A DNA stretch of 64,000 bases from Achromobacter arsenitoxydans SY8 (GCF_000236785.1 NZ_AGUF01000021.1:1-64000), one strand, 5' to 3'; shown: positions 22,908 through 33,556, counted from the stretch's first letter. Notes: generated by a model from the letters alone, not told the origin. Made by a program: numbers and translations.

Positions 22908-23683
22908 AGCATCTGCGTTATGAAGTCCGTGACCGCATCGCGGAAATCGAGTTGTGCCACGCCCCGGTGAATGCGCTGGACGTGGACGTGCTGAACGAGC
23001 TGATTGCCGCGCTCGAGCAGGCCAATGCGGATCCTGGCGTGCGCGCCGTGCTGCTGGCCAGCGGCTTGCCTGGGCGGTTCTGCGCGGGGCTGGACATGAA
23101 GAAGCTGCTGCAGAGCGCGCCAGGGGAAATTCACGAGCTGCTCACGAAGCTGTACATCAAGCTGTACGACGCGCAATTCAACCTGACCAAGCCGTCGATT
23201 TCGGTGGTGTCCGGCGCGGTGCGCGGCGGCGGCATGACAGTGGCCATTTCCAGCGACATGATCATTGCCGCGGACACGGCCACATTCGGGTATCCCGAGA
23301 TCGACGTTGGCGTGCTGCCGGCTATCCACTATGTGCATCTGCCGGGCATCGTCGGCAAGCATCGGGCGTTCGACCTGTTGTTCACGGGCAGGACCTTCAG
23401 CGCGCAGGAAGCGCACGGGATGGGACTGGTGACGCGCGTGGCGCCCGCTGCCGAACTGCTGGAGCAGGCGCGCAGCCTGGCGAGGTCCCTGGCGGATAAG
23501 CCGCCGCAGGTTATGGCGCTGGGGCGGCGTGCATTCGTGTTTGGCAACGACAACGAGTACCGGCGCAGGATCGCGACGGCGGTAGAGGTTTTCTGCAATG
23601 CCGCCGCGACGCCCGAGGCCCGTGAAGGCCTGAGCGCCTTCGTGCAGAAGCGGGCGCCGGACTGGTCCGGCGCGGCGCGTTAG
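22904..23683 (+). CDS. Enoyl-CoA hydratase/isomerase family protein
   Basis: This 259-residue crotonase-fold protein has the oxyanion-hole segments GRFCAGLDMKKL and SGAVRGGGMTVAISSDMIIAAD, and the PEIDVGVLPA motif. It has normal length. Crotonase-fold enzymes hydrate, isomerise or cleave acyl-CoA thioesters, so the exact reaction cannot be fixed. Translation is coupled to the CoA-transferase gene by a four-base overlap. It ends two bases from the stop of the opposing hydratase gene. No terminator is visible between them. Confidence 0.9.
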   Translation: MKHLRYEVRDRIAEIELCHAPVNALDVDVLNELIAALEQANADPGVRAVLLASGLPGRFCAGLDMKKLLQSAPGEIHELLTKLYIKLYDAQFNLTKPSISVVSGAVRGGGMTVAISSDMIIAADTATFGYPEIDVGVLPAIHYVHLPGIVGKHRAFDLLFTGRTFSAQEAHGMGLVTRVAPAAELLEQARSLARSLADKPPQVMALGRRAFVFGNDNEYRRRIATAVEVFCNAAATPEAREGLSAFVQKRAPDWSGAAR

Positions 23684-23685
23684 CG

Positions 23686-24489
23686 CTATCGGCCCGTAAA
23701 CTGCGGCGCGCGCTTTTCGCGGAAGGCCGTAACGCCTTCGGCGAAATCCGCGCGCGCGGCGGATCGCAGGAACTGCGCCGTTTCCTCGGCGAGCTGCGTC
23801 TCCAGCGAGGCGTGCGCGGCCGAGCGCAGCAGGGCCTTCGCGCCCGCGATGCCGTGCGGCGCGTGGCGAGCGAGGTCCTGCGCATAGGCCTGCGCCGCGT
23901 CGGCGAGTTCGCCAGCCGGCGCTGTCCGCGCGATGATGCCCCATGCCAGCGCGTCGGCGGCGGTGAACGCGTCGTGACGCAGCAGCAGGTCAAGTGCGCG
24001 CTTGGGGCCGACAGTGCGCATGAGTCCATGCGTCATGCCGGCGTCGGGCGTAGCGCCGAGTTTCAGGTAGGCCGTCATGAAGCGCGTGCCTGCGTCGGCG
24101 ATGGCCAGGTCGCACGCCAGCACCAGCGACAGGCCGGCGCCCGCGGCGACGCCGTGCGCCTGCGCCAGCCAGAGCTTGTCCATGCGCGCGATCCGCGCGA
24201 TGAAATCGTTGAGCGGTGTGAACAGGTCCGATAGCGTGGCGCGCACGGTGGCGGGCTCGCCGGTGAACATGCCGATGTCTCCGCCCGCGCAGAACGCCTT
24301 GCCCGCCGCGCGCAGCACAACGACGCGCACGGCGTCGCGCGTTTCCAGCCATTGCGCGGCCCGCAGGAGGTCCTGGGCCATGGCGACGTCGATGGCGTTC
24401 AGCGTATCCGCGCGGTTCAGCGTGACGGTCGCGAGCGCACCATCTGTCTGCAGCAGCAGGGTCTGGAACACCGGAAGATCCTGGGTCAT
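23686..24489 (-). CDS. Enoyl-CoA hydratase/isomerase family protein
   Basis: The 267-residue product is a second crotonase-fold protein, only distantly similar to its neighbour. It has [14 protein letters not shown], the oxyanion motif [12 protein letters not shown], and [21 protein letters not shown]. The frame is open to 24585, but [10 protein letters not shown] at 24489 has the ribosome binding site GGAGACAAACC and family-like sequence. It is divergent from the transporter-ligase-thiolase operon. A TetR-like palindrome lies between them, so it is probably co-regulated and supplies the hydratase step missing from that operon. Confidence 0.9.
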   Translation of the reverse strand: MTQDLPVFQTLLLQTDGALATVTLNRADTLNAIDVAMAQDLLRAAQWLETRDAVRVVVLRAAGKAFCAGGDIGMFTGEPATVRATLSDLFTPLNDFIARIARMDKLWLAQAHGVAAGAGLSLVLACDLAIADAGTRFMTAYLKLGATPDAGMTHGLMRTVGPKRALDLLLRHDAFTAADALAWGIIARTAPAGELADAAQAYAQDLARHAPHGIAGAKALLRSAAHASLETQLAEETAQFLRSAARADFAEGVTAFREKRAPQFTGR

Positions 24490-24552
24490 GGTTTGTCTCC
24501 GTTTTCGGGTAAATACCAACTGTCGATCCAAAAACCGCGATGCTATGGTCTG

Positions 24553-24572
24553 AACCGAGCGCTTGCTTGGTT
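24553..24572. promoter_or_regulatory. Candidate TetR operator between the hydratase gene and the transporter operon
   Basis: AACCGAGCGCTTGCTTGGTT is a 20-base imperfect palindrome in which 7 of 10 half-site positions match (AACC-AGC / GCT-GGTT). The form resembles operators of TetR regulators of acyl-CoA catabolism, which have CCGA/TCGG- or CCAAG-like arms. It lies 64 bases from the hydratase start and 172 bases from the transporter start. The remaining 254 bases of this intergenic region hold no gene that I can see. Confidence 0.55.
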
Positions 24573-24743
24573 TTGTTTTGAGCACGCTTAGCGTAACGCA
24601 TAGAACGATTTTCCGGCGCTGTACTGGCGTAGGTAAAGACAGGTTCGTTGCATCTCCTGCCTAGCGGGTTCGCCAGGTTCACCGTCGTAAAAAATGTCCG
24701 CCCAAGGCGGCAAAAAAACTTCGCATAAAAAGCGGGGAGACAA

Positions 24744-25568
24744 ATGGTGGATCAGTCCGACAGGCCTGCCTTGCTTGAGGCGGATGGAGTGACGCTGGCG
24801 TTCGGCGGGGTCAAGGCGCTGACCAGCGTGGGCTTTCGCGTGGCGCCCGGGTCCATCACCACGGTCATCGGCCCGAACGGCGCTGGCAAGACCTCGCTGT
24901 TCAACACCATCTCTGGCTTCTACAAGCCCGCGTCCGGGCAGATCCGCTTCGAAGGCCGCGACATCACGCGTGTGCCGGCGCCGGAGCGCGCCAGGCTGGG
25001 GCTGGCGCGCAGCTTCCAGAACATCGCGCTGTTCCGCGGCATGACCGTGCTGGACAACATCAAGCTTGGCCGCCATGCGCACCTGCGCACCAATGTGCTG
25101 GAAGCGCTGTTTTACTTGGGGCGCGCGCGCCGCGAGGAAATGGCGCTGCGGGCCGACATCGAAGAGCGCATCATCGACTTCCTGGAGATCGACCACATTC
25201 GCCACGCGCCAGTGGCGGCGCTGTCCTATGGGCTGCAAAAGCGCGTGGAGCTGGCGCGGGCGCTGGCCATGAACCCCAAGGTGCTGATGCTGGACGAGCC
25301 GGTCGCGGGCATGAACCGCGAAGAGACCGACGACATGGCGCGCTTCATCCTGGATGCGCGGTCGGAGTGGGGCCTGACGGTGCTGATGGTGGAGCACGAC
25401 ATGGGCATGGTGATGGACCTGTCCGACCACGTCGTGGTGCTGAACTTCGGGCAGGTCATTGCCGACGGCACGCCGTCCGAAGTGCAGGCCAATCCGGAGG
25501 TCATCAAGGCCTACCTGGGTGCGGGCGATGTGGGCGACCTGCGGCGGCGCCTGCGGGAGGCGGCGTGA
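24744..25568 (+). CDS. Branched-chain-type ABC transporter ATP-binding protein (LivG-like)
   Basis: The 274-residue ATPase has Walker A GPNGAGKT (43-50), the LivG-style signature LSYGLQKR in place of LSGGQ, and Walker B MLDEPVAGMN. HAAT-family importers take up hydrophobic amino acids, amides, aromatic acids and other carboxylates. ATG 24744 has GGGGAGACAA as ribosome binding site. The stop overlaps the next start by one base (TGATG). It is the first gene of a co-directional operon of eight genes. The substrate is suggested by the ligase and thiolase downstream rather than by this protein. Confidence 0.93.
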   Translation: MVDQSDRPALLEADGVTLAFGGVKALTSVGFRVAPGSITTVIGPNGAGKTSLFNTISGFYKPASGQIRFEGRDITRVPAPERARLGLARSFQNIALFRGMTVLDNIKLGRHAHLRTNVLEALFYLGRARREEMALRADIEERIIDFLEIDHIRHAPVAALSYGLQKRVELARALAMNPKVLMLDEPVAGMNREETDDMARFILDARSEWGLTVLMVEHDMGMVMDLSDHVVVLNFGQVIADGTPSEVQANPEVIKAYLGAGDVGDLRRRLREAA

Positions 25569-26446
25569 TGGACTGGCTGTTCTTCCTGGAGGTCTCCCTG
25601 GCGGGGCTGGGCAGCGGCGGCCTGTATGCGCTGGCCGCGCTGGCCTTCGTCATCGTCTACAAGGCGACGCGGGTGGTCAACATCGCCATCGGTGAATTCC
25701 TGATGCTGGGCGCCTATGTGTTCTACGCGTTCGCGACCGGCATGGCGTGGCCGATCTGGCTGGCCATCGTGGGCGCCGTCGTGGTGTCCGGCGCGCTGGG
25801 CGCGGTGGTCGAGCGGCTGACGATACGGCCGATGCTCGGCGAATCGCCGATCTCCGTCTTCATGATTACCGTGGGGCTGGCGTCGATCCTGGTGGGCGCG
25901 GTCGAACTCATCTGGACGGCCGACCAGCGGCGCCTGCCGGAGTTCATGCCGCGCGCGCCCGTCATGGTGGGCGAGGCCTTCGTGGCGCCGAAGGTCTTCT
26001 ACGGCTTCTGGGTGGCGGTGGTGCTGGCCCTGCTGGTGCTGGTGGTGTTCCGCTACTGGCGCGGCGGGGTGGCCCTGCGCGCTACGGCTTCCGATCAGGG
26101 CGCGGCCTATGCCATGGGCATCAACGTGCCGCGGGTGTTCTCGCTGGCCTGGGTGACGGCCGGCGCCATCGCCGCGGTGTCGGGTGTGATCGTGGGCGCC
26201 ATCGGGGGAATTTCTTCGTCGATGGGCGTGTTTGGCCTGTCGGTGCTGGTAGTGGTGATTGTGGGCGGCCTGGACAGTGTGGCCGGCGCGCTGGTCGGCG
26301 GCATCTTCATCGGTCTGCTGGAAGCCTGGGCGGGGGCCTACCTGGGCGGCGAATACAAGCTGCTGGCCACCTTCGTCGTGCTGGTCGTGGTGCTGATGGC
26401 CAGGCCCTACGGCCTGTTCGGCACCCGTGAAATCGAGAGGCTCTGA
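25568..26446 (+). CDS. Branched-chain-type ABC transporter permease (LivH-like)
   Basis: This 292-residue integral membrane protein has about eight hydrophobic helices. The LivH hallmarks are YALAALAFVIVYKATRVVN near the N-terminus, and ALRATASDQGAAYAMGI followed by GVFGLSVLVVVIVGGLDS near the C-terminus. The ATG overlaps the LivG-like stop. An upstream in-frame start inside the ATPase gene is rejected. It pairs with the following LivM-like permease. Confidence 0.93.
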   Translation: MDWLFFLEVSLAGLGSGGLYALAALAFVIVYKATRVVNIAIGEFLMLGAYVFYAFATGMAWPIWLAIVGAVVVSGALGAVVERLTIRPMLGESPISVFMITVGLASILVGAVELIWTADQRRLPEFMPRAPVMVGEAFVAPKVFYGFWVAVVLALLVLVVFRYWRGGVALRATASDQGAAYAMGINVPRVFSLAWVTAGAIAAVSGVIVGAIGGISSSMGVFGLSVLVVVIVGGLDSVAGALVGGIFIGLLEAWAGAYLGGEYKLLATFVVLVVVLMARPYGLFGTREIERL

Positions 26447-26449
26447 TCC

Positions 26450-27487
26450 ATGCGTATCGCGACCGCCAAGCAGACCTACCTGGCCGACGAGGCGCTGTTC
26501 GACACCCGCACCCAGCATGTGTGGCTGGCGTTGCTGGCGGCGTCGCTGATTCTCTTCCCCTTCATGGCGAACGCCTATTGGCTGTACCTGGCCTGCCTGG
26601 TGGCGATCAACGTCGCCAGCGCCACGGGGCTGAACATCCTGACGGGCTATACCGGACTGGTCAGCCTGGGGCAGGCGGCGTTCATGGGCCTGGGCGCGTA
26701 CACGGTGGCGGTCATGGAACTGCACTTGGGCACGCCAGTGCTGCTCAACCTGCTGGGCGGCGGCGTGGTCGCAATGGTGGGCGGACTGCTGGTCGGCATC
26801 CCTTCGCTGCGGGTGAAGGGGCTGTATCTGGCGATCTCCACGATCGCGGCGTCTTTCATCGCACACTTCATTTTTGCGAACTGGCAGTTTACGGGCGGCA
26901 CCACCGGCCTGCAGGTGCCGCCGGCCCGCGTGCTGGGCATGGACCTGGACACTTCGTTCAAGATCTACTGGCTGATCGTGCCGGTGACGGCGCTGATGGT
27001 GCTTGGGGCGGCGAACCTGTTCCGCACGCGCATCGGACGGGCTTTCATCGCCATCCGCGACCGCGACATCTCCGCCGAGGTGCTGGGCATTCGGCTGCTG
27101 CGCTACAAGCTGCTGTCGTTCGGGCTGTCGTCGTTCTATGCGGGCGTGGCGGGCGGGCTGTGGGCGTACTTCTTCCGCGTGGTCACGCCCGAGAGCTTTC
27201 CGCTGATCATGTCCATCTTCTTCCTGGCCGCCATCATCGTGGGCGGCATGGGCTCGATACTGGGCTCCATCCTGGGCGCCATTTTCATGACGATGGTGCC
27301 CGAGTTCCTCAAGCTGTTCGTCGGCTGGCTGCCCGTGGGCGGCGATGCGCTGCGGCTGATCTCGCCCGTGCGCACCATTGTGTTCGGCCTGCTGATCGTG
27401 GGCTTTCTGATCTTCGAGCCGCATGGACTCGCGGAAATCTGGCGGCGCGTGCGCCGTTTCTTTCACCTATGGCCGTTTCGCACATAG
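26450..27487 (+). CDS. Branched-chain-type ABC transporter permease (LivM-like)
   Basis: The 345-residue membrane protein starts with a hydrophilic segment of about 25 residues, then some nine or ten helices. Family motifs are ASATGLNILTGYTGLVSLGQAAFMGLGAY (from about residue 46), GLYLAISTIAASF, and IAIRDRDISAEVLGI. It starts three bases after the LivH-like stop. The basic C-terminus (WRRVRRFFHLW) is cytoplasmic. Confidence 0.93.
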   Translation: MRIATAKQTYLADEALFDTRTQHVWLALLAASLILFPFMANAYWLYLACLVAINVASATGLNILTGYTGLVSLGQAAFMGLGAYTVAVMELHLGTPVLLNLLGGGVVAMVGGLLVGIPSLRVKGLYLAISTIAASFIAHFIFANWQFTGGTTGLQVPPARVLGMDLDTSFKIYWLIVPVTALMVLGAANLFRTRIGRAFIAIRDRDISAEVLGIRLLRYKLLSFGLSSFYAGVAGGLWAYFFRVVTPESFPLIMSIFFLAAIIVGGMGSILGSILGAIFMTMVPEFLKLFVGWLPVGGDALRLISPVRTIVFGLLIVGFLIFEPHGLAEIWRRVRRFFHLWPFRT

Positions 27488-27539
27488 CGCCCCGCGCGCG
27501 GCGTGACGGCGGCCACCCATAAGACCCAGGAGACAAACC

Positions 27540-28721
27540 ATGAAGCGCATCCGGATAGGCAGCGGTTTATCGAGGTTGTTGGCCCCGTTGGGCCTGGCGG
27601 CGGCATTGGCGGCGGCCCCCGCGGCCCAGGCGGCCGAGGACCTGGTCCTGGGCGGGTCGATCCCGCTGAGCGGGGTGTTCGCGTTTGCCGGCCAGGGCAT
27701 TCACGCCGGCATTACGGACTACGTGAAGATCATCAACGACCAGGGCGGCATCAAGGGCCGCAAGCTGCGCTACGTGCCGGAAGACACGGCCTACAAGGTG
27801 GATGCGTCGGTGGCGGCATTCAAGAAGATCACCAGCCAGAACAAAGTGAACTTCTACTACGGTGATTCGACGGGCTTTTCTAAGACCATCAACGCCGAGC
27901 TGAACCGCACGGGCGACATTCTGATGACCGGCGCGTCGTTCGCGACCGAGCTGAACGATCCGGCCAAGTATCCCGCCCAGTTCATGCTGGGGCCCGATTA
28001 CACCGAGATGTTCGGGATCCTGCTGCGCTACATCGCGAAGGAGCAGCCGGGCGCCAAGGTGGCGTTTGTGTATTCGGACACTGAATTCGGCCGCGACCCG
28101 ATTGCAAGCTCGCGCGCGGTGGCCGAGAAGCTGGGGTTGAAGGTCGCCACGGAAATCATGACGCCGCCCGGCAGCGTGGACGTGTCCACCGAAGTCATCA
28201 AGCTGCGCCGCGCCGATCCGGACTTCACGATCTTCCACGGTTACGTGCTGGCGCCCATTCCCGAGTTCGTGGGGCAGGGCAAGCGCATGGGCCTGAAGAC
28301 GCGCTACATGGGCACGTTCTGGACCATGGACAATTCCACCGTGATGCAGATGGGCGAGGACGCCGAGGGCTTCATGGGCGTGATGCCTTACCGCTACTAC
28401 TACGACACGGCCGCGGACGCGCCGATGCTCAAGAAGATCCGCGAAATGCGCCCGCAATACCAGAGCACCGGCTACATGCAGGGTTTCCTGGCCGCCATGC
28501 TGTTCTCGGAAGTGGCCAAGCGCACGCTGGATGCCGGCAAGGAGCTGACCGCCGCAAATATGAAGGCATCGCTCGACGGTATCAAGGACTTTGACACGGG
28601 CGGCCTGATCGGCGTGCCGATCTCCATCAAGGGCAATTCCATTCCGGTGGGCCGGATTTACCGCGCCGACACGAAGCAGAAGCAGATGGTGCCGGCGTCG
28701 GACTGGATCGTGCTCAAGTGA
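27540..28721 (+). CDS. ABC transporter periplasmic substrate-binding protein (LivK-like)
   Basis: The 393-residue product has a signal peptide with the cleavage region AAQAAED near residue 31, then the type I periplasmic-binding fold (LVLGGSIPLSGVFAFAGQGIHAGI, INDQGGIKGRKLRYVPEDTAYKVD). These motifs are typical of HAAT binding proteins that recognise organic acids as well as amino acids. ATG 27540 has AGGAGACAAACC upstream. It sits between the permease and the second ATPase. The ligand is unknown; aromatic or aliphatic acids are plausible given the ligase that follows. Confidence 0.92.
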   Translation: MKRIRIGSGLSRLLAPLGLAAALAAAPAAQAAEDLVLGGSIPLSGVFAFAGQGIHAGITDYVKIINDQGGIKGRKLRYVPEDTAYKVDASVAAFKKITSQNKVNFYYGDSTGFSKTINAELNRTGDILMTGASFATELNDPAKYPAQFMLGPDYTEMFGILLRYIAKEQPGAKVAFVYSDTEFGRDPIASSRAVAEKLGLKVATEIMTPPGSVDVSTEVIKLRRADPDFTIFHGYVLAPIPEFVGQGKRMGLKTRYMGTFWTMDNSTVMQMGEDAEGFMGVMPYRYYYDTAADAPMLKKIREMRPQYQSTGYMQGFLAAMLFSEVAKRTLDAGKELTAANMKASLDGIKDFDTGGLIGVPISIKGNSIPVGRIYRADTKQKQMVPASDWIVLK

Positions 28722-28728
28722 GGCAGCC

Positions 28729-29573
<845 letters not shown>

Positions 29574-29577
<4 letters not shown>

Positions 29578-31418
29578 TGGACGCGCACACCGACCCGGGC
29601 GCCTGGCCGGCGCTGACGCTGCCGCAGATGCTGCGTGAACAGGCGCGCCGCCAGCCGTCGGCGATCGCCATCCGGCAAAAGGATTTCGGCATCTGGAAGC
29701 CCCTGACATGGGCCGAATACTGGCAGCGCGCCTGCCGCGTCGGGCTGGGCCTGCGCGCACTGGGCCTGAGCCCCGGCGGGCGGGTGGCGATCGTCTCGGA
29801 CAACCGCGTGGAATGGCTGCTGACCCAGATGGGCGCCGGCGCGGCCGGTGGCGTAGCGGTAGGCGTCTATTCCACCAGCCCGGCCGAGGAAATGGGCTAT
29901 GTGCTGGAGCACGCCGATGTCGAGCTGGTGGTGTGCGAGGACCAGGAGCAGACGGACAAAGTGCTGCAGGTGGCCGCCCGGCTGCCGCTGCTGCGGCGCA
30001 TCGTGATGATAGAGACCAAGGGGCTGCGCTCGTATGCGGCGCAGGACCGCGCGCGCATCGCGACGTTCGCGGAAATCGAGGCCGACGGCCTTGGGCGCGA
30101 GGCCGCGGAACTGGCCGCCTTGAACGCGTCGCTGGACGCCCAGCGCCTGGACGACACCGGACTCATGATCTATACGTCCGGGTCCACGGGCAAGCCCAAG
30201 GGCGCGATGCTGAGCTACGGCAATATGCGCGGGGTGGCGCCCGGCATTGCCGAACGGCTGTCCATGGATGCATCCACCGTGCACCTGTCTTATCTGCCGC
30301 TGTGCCACGTGGCCGAGCAGATGCTGTCCACCTTCGTGCCCATTTACCTGGGCTCGCAGGTGAATTTCGGCGAATCGCTCCGTACCGTGCAGGAAGACCT
30401 GCGCGAGGTGGCTCCAACGATTTTCCTGGGCGTGCCGCGGATCTGGGAAAAGCTGCACGCCGCGATCTCGATCAAGATGCAAGAGGCCAGACCGTTGCAG
30501 CAGTGGCTGTACCGCAAGGCGCTGGCGCAGTGCGCGCCGTTCCTTGAAAAGTCTTCCCGGCAATACGGGCCCGGCGAGCGGCTGACGCATTGGCTGTGGT
30601 ACTGGCTGGTTCTGCGCGCGCTGCAGAATTTCATCGGTCTGCGGCGGGTGCGGGTGGCGATGACGGGCGCAGCGCCGATTCCGCCTGACGTGGTGCGCTA
30701 CTTCCGCACGCTGGGCGTGCCGCTGGTCGAGGTCTACGGGCTGACGGAATCCACCGGCATGATCTTCGGACAGCATCCCGACCGCGTGAAGGTCGGCACC
30801 GTGGGCGAGCCGATCCTGGGCGTGGAATGGCGGATGGGCGAAGCGGGCGAACTGCTGATTCGCGGCGACATGGTTTTCCAGGGCTACTACAAGAATCCGG
30901 ACGCCACGGCCGACACCGTGCGCGAGGGCTGGCTGCACACCGGCGACGTGGTGGCCGAGGAAGCCGGCCGCGTGCGCATCGTGGACCGCCTGAAGGACAT
31001 CATGATCACTGCGGGCGGCAAGAACCTGACGCCCTCCGAAATCGAGAACGCGGTCAAGGGCAGCCCTTACGTGAAGGAGTGCATCGTGATCGCGGATGGG
31101 CGCAAGTTTGTGTCGGCTCTGATCCAGCTTGAGTTCGACACGGTCGGCAAGTGGGCGGAGTCCCGCCGCATCGCGTTCACGCATTTCCGGTCCCTGGCCG
31201 AATGCCCGCAGGTGCGCGAACTGGTGCAGCAGGAGGTCGCGCGCGCCAATGCCGGGCTGGCGCCTGTGGCGCAGATCAAACGCTTCCATCTGCTGACCAA
31301 AGAGCTGGACCATGACGACGGCGAAGTGACGGCGACGATGAAGGTCCGGCGCGCCAGCATCTATCGCACCTACGCGCAGGAAATCGAAACGCTCTACGTA
31401 GAGGAGACGACGGCATGA
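29574..31418 (+). CDS. AMP-dependent acyl-CoA ligase (long-chain fatty acid type)
   Basis: Acyl-CoA ligases adenylate a carboxylic acid and then form its CoA thioester. The 614-residue product has the P-loop YTSGSTGKPKGA at 200-211, the adenylation motif VYGLTESTGMI, the hinge DRLKDIMITAGGKNLTP, and a C-terminal lid. Length and motifs fit the FadD15/long-chain group rather than short aromatic-acid ligases. The gene overlaps the transporter ATPase and the thiolase by four bases on each side. This ties uptake and activation together translationally. The true substrate is not readable; a medium or long aliphatic or alicyclic acid is inferred. Confidence 0.92.
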
Positions 31419-32569
31419 ACCAAGCCGTGATCCTGGAAGCCGTGCGCACGCCATTCGGCCGGCGTGGCGGCTGGTGGGCGCAGACGCGCCCGGATACGCT
31501 GCTGGCCGAAACCGTGCAGGGGCTGCTGGCGCGCGCCGGCCTGCCGGGGGACAAGGTCGAGGACCTGATCGCCGGCTGCGTCAGCCAGGCGGGAGAGCAG
31601 GGCGCCAACATCGGCCGCCTATCCGCCATGCTGGCTGGCCTGCCGGAAAGCGTGCCCGGCGTGGCGCTTAACCGCATGTGCGGGTCCAGTCAGCAGGCGG
31701 TGCATTTCGGCGCCCAGGCGATCGCCGCGGGCGACATGCGCTACGTGGTGGCGGGTGGCGTCGAAAGCATGAGCCGCGTGCCGATGTTCCTGGACGTGAC
31801 GCTGGGGCAGGGCGAGTTCCGGGGCTTCGAGTCCCTGAATCCCGCGCTGTTGGAGCGCTATCCGCTAATCCACCAGATCGAGAGCGCGGAACGCATCGCC
31901 AGCCATTGGGGCCTGTCGCAGGCCGAGATGGACCAATGGGCGCGCGAGAGCCACGCCCGCGCCTGGGCCGCGGCCAGCGCCGGGCTGCATGCGGAGCTGT
32001 TGCCGGGGCCGACGGCGGCCGCGGTTCGTGACGAAGGCATCCGCGAAACCACGGACGCGGCCCGCATGGCCGCCATGGCCCCGGCCATGCGGCCGCCCGG
32101 GCAGGGCGGCGTGACGGCAGCCAATGCCAGCCAGCTTGCGGACGGCGCGGCGGCGGTGCTGCTTGCAGACAAGGACACGGCGCTGGCCGACGGCCTGCGG
32201 CCGCGGGCGCGGTTCCTGGCGCGCGTGGTGGCGGGTTCCGATCCGGTGATGCAATTGACCGGCGTTATCCCCGCCGCGCGTCAGGCGCTCGCGCGGGCGG
32301 GGCTGGCGATGGACGACATCGACTGGATCGAGATCAACGAAGCCTTCGCCAGCGTGGTGCTGGCCTGGCAGCGCGAACTGGGCGCGAATCTGTCGCGCGT
32401 GAATCCGTGGGGCGGCGCGATCGCGCATGGCCATCCGCTGGGCGCGACGGGGGCGGGACTGATGGGCAAGATGCTGGCCGGGCTGGAGGCTACCGAAGGC
32501 GAACTGGGCATGCAGCTGATGTGCATCGGCCATGGCATGGCGACCGCGACGATCATCCAGAGGCTGTGA
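31415..32569 (+). CDS. Thiolase family acyl-CoA acyltransferase
   Basis: The 384-residue thiolase has the nucleophile C89 in NRMCGSSQQA, the conserved EINEAFASV, the histidine motif AHGHPLGATGAG, and a late cysteine in CIGHGMA. These are the four active-site loops of a degradative or biosynthetic thiolase. In this operon the likely role is thiolytic cleavage of a 3-oxoacyl-CoA made from the activated acid. The start overlaps the ligase stop (ATGA). Hydratase activity could come from the divergent gene at 23686-24489; no acyl-CoA dehydrogenase gene is in the window. Confidence 0.93.
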   Translation: MNQAVILEAVRTPFGRRGGWWAQTRPDTLLAETVQGLLARAGLPGDKVEDLIAGCVSQAGEQGANIGRLSAMLAGLPESVPGVALNRMCGSSQQAVHFGAQAIAAGDMRYVVAGGVESMSRVPMFLDVTLGQGEFRGFESLNPALLERYPLIHQIESAERIASHWGLSQAEMDQWARESHARAWAAASAGLHAELLPGPTAAAVRDEGIRETTDAARMAAMAPAMRPPGQGGVTAANASQLADGAAAVLLADKDTALADGLRPRARFLARVVAGSDPVMQLTGVIPAARQALARAGLAMDDIDWIEINEAFASVVLAWQRELGANLSRVNPWGGAIAHGHPLGATGAGLMGKMLAGLEATEGELGMQLMCIGHGMATATIIQRL

Positions 32570-32574
32570 GCCAC

Positions 32575-33213
32575 ATGGCCAAGACCGGGATCGAGGCATC
32601 GCGCGACGACGGCGCGGAATCGGAGCGGCGCCGCGAACTGGTCCTGGCCGCCGGCAGGCTCTTCAGCAAGCACGGCTACGAACGCGCGACCGTGCGCGAA
32701 CTGGCCAAGGCCGTGGGGCTCCAATCGGGCAGCCTGTTCCACCATTTCCGCAGCAAGGAAGAGATCCTGGTGGCGGTGATGAACAACGGCATCCAGGAAG
32801 TGATCGACCACGGCGAAAGGGCGCTGGCCTGCTACCAGGCGCCGGCGGACCGGCTGGCGGCGCTGTTCCGCGTCCATATGTGGAGCATGCTGCATGGGGC
32901 AGGCGGCGACGCCATGAATGCGCTGGTGTACGAATGGCGCAGCCTGTCCGCGCCCAGCCAGGCGGCCGTGAAGGTGCTTAGCGACCGCTACGAGGCGATG
33001 TGGCAGTCGGTGGTGGCGGCCGCTGTGGATGCGGGGCTGATCCAGGGCGACGCGCGCGTCATCAAGCGCTGCGTGTTGGGCGCGATGAACCTGACGGTGC
33101 AGTGGTACAAGCCGGGCGGGCGGCTGGCGCCCGGCCCGTTCATCGACGCGATGCTGCAGGCGTCGCTGCCCACGCTGCCGCCGGGGGTGGGGACGTGGCC
33201 GCTGGAGCGTTAG
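32575..33213 (+). CDS. TetR-family transcriptional regulator
   Basis: The 212-residue product has an N-terminal TetR helix-turn-helix (ELVLAAGRLFSKHGYERATVRELAKAVGLQSGSLFHHFRSKEE broken at its centre by the recognition turn) and an all-helical ligand domain. ATG 32575 follows the thiolase stop by five bases; the same frame is open further back inside the thiolase gene. It closes the operon and is the natural candidate to bind the palindrome at 24553-24572, probably released by an acyl-CoA intermediate. That regulation is inferred from the known behaviour of TetR proteins in acyl-CoA catabolic operons. Confidence 0.85.
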   Translation: MAKTGIEASRDDGAESERRRELVLAAGRLFSKHGYERATVRELAKAVGLQSGSLFHHFRSKEEILVAVMNNGIQEVIDHGERALACYQAPADRLAALFRVHMWSMLHGAGGDAMNALVYEWRSLSAPSQAAVKVLSDRYEAMWQSVVAAAVDAGLIQGDARVIKRCVLGAMNLTVQWYKPGGRLAPGPFIDAMLQASLPTLPPGVGTWPLER

Positions 33214-33220
33214 CGAGATC

Positions 33221-33541
33221 TTAGCCGCGCCGCTTGATGAACGCGCCCACCGCGCAGGCGACCGCCAGCGCCAGCAGCGAGCCGGAGACGGGCAGGAGAT
33301 AGTCGGCTTCGCCGTGATAGCCGCCGCCGGTGACGCCGCCGGCGACACTGCCCATCCAGAGCAGGGCGGTCAGGATGGCGGCGACCAGCGAGATCGCCGT
33401 GGCGACGCACAGCGCGATGAAGGCCGGCCGGCGGGCCGGCGCGGACGCGTAGGGCGCGCCAGCCTGGATGCGGCGGGGCTGCTTGATCCAGTAGACCAGC
33501 CCCGCCACGACCAGCAGGAGCATCAGGATCTTGAAGATCAT
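33221..33541 (-). CDS. Small membrane protein of unknown function
   Basis: I do not recognise this 106-residue protein. It has three hydrophobic helices, at about 2-18, 40-63 and 82-100. A basic Ala/Pro-rich segment follows helix one, a Gly-rich stretch (GGVTGGGYHG) follows helix two, and the end is basic (KRRG). It begins 15 bases after the lysS stop, so it is probably the last gene of that transcript. It ends seven bases from the opposing tetR gene. Confidence 0.7.
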   Translation of the reverse strand: MIFKILMLLLVVAGLVYWIKQPRRIQAGAPYASAPARRPAFIALCVATAISLVAAILTALLWMGSVAGGVTGGGYHGEADYLLPVSGSLLALAVACAVGAFIKRRG

Positions 33542-33556
33542 GACGCCGTCCGCGGT

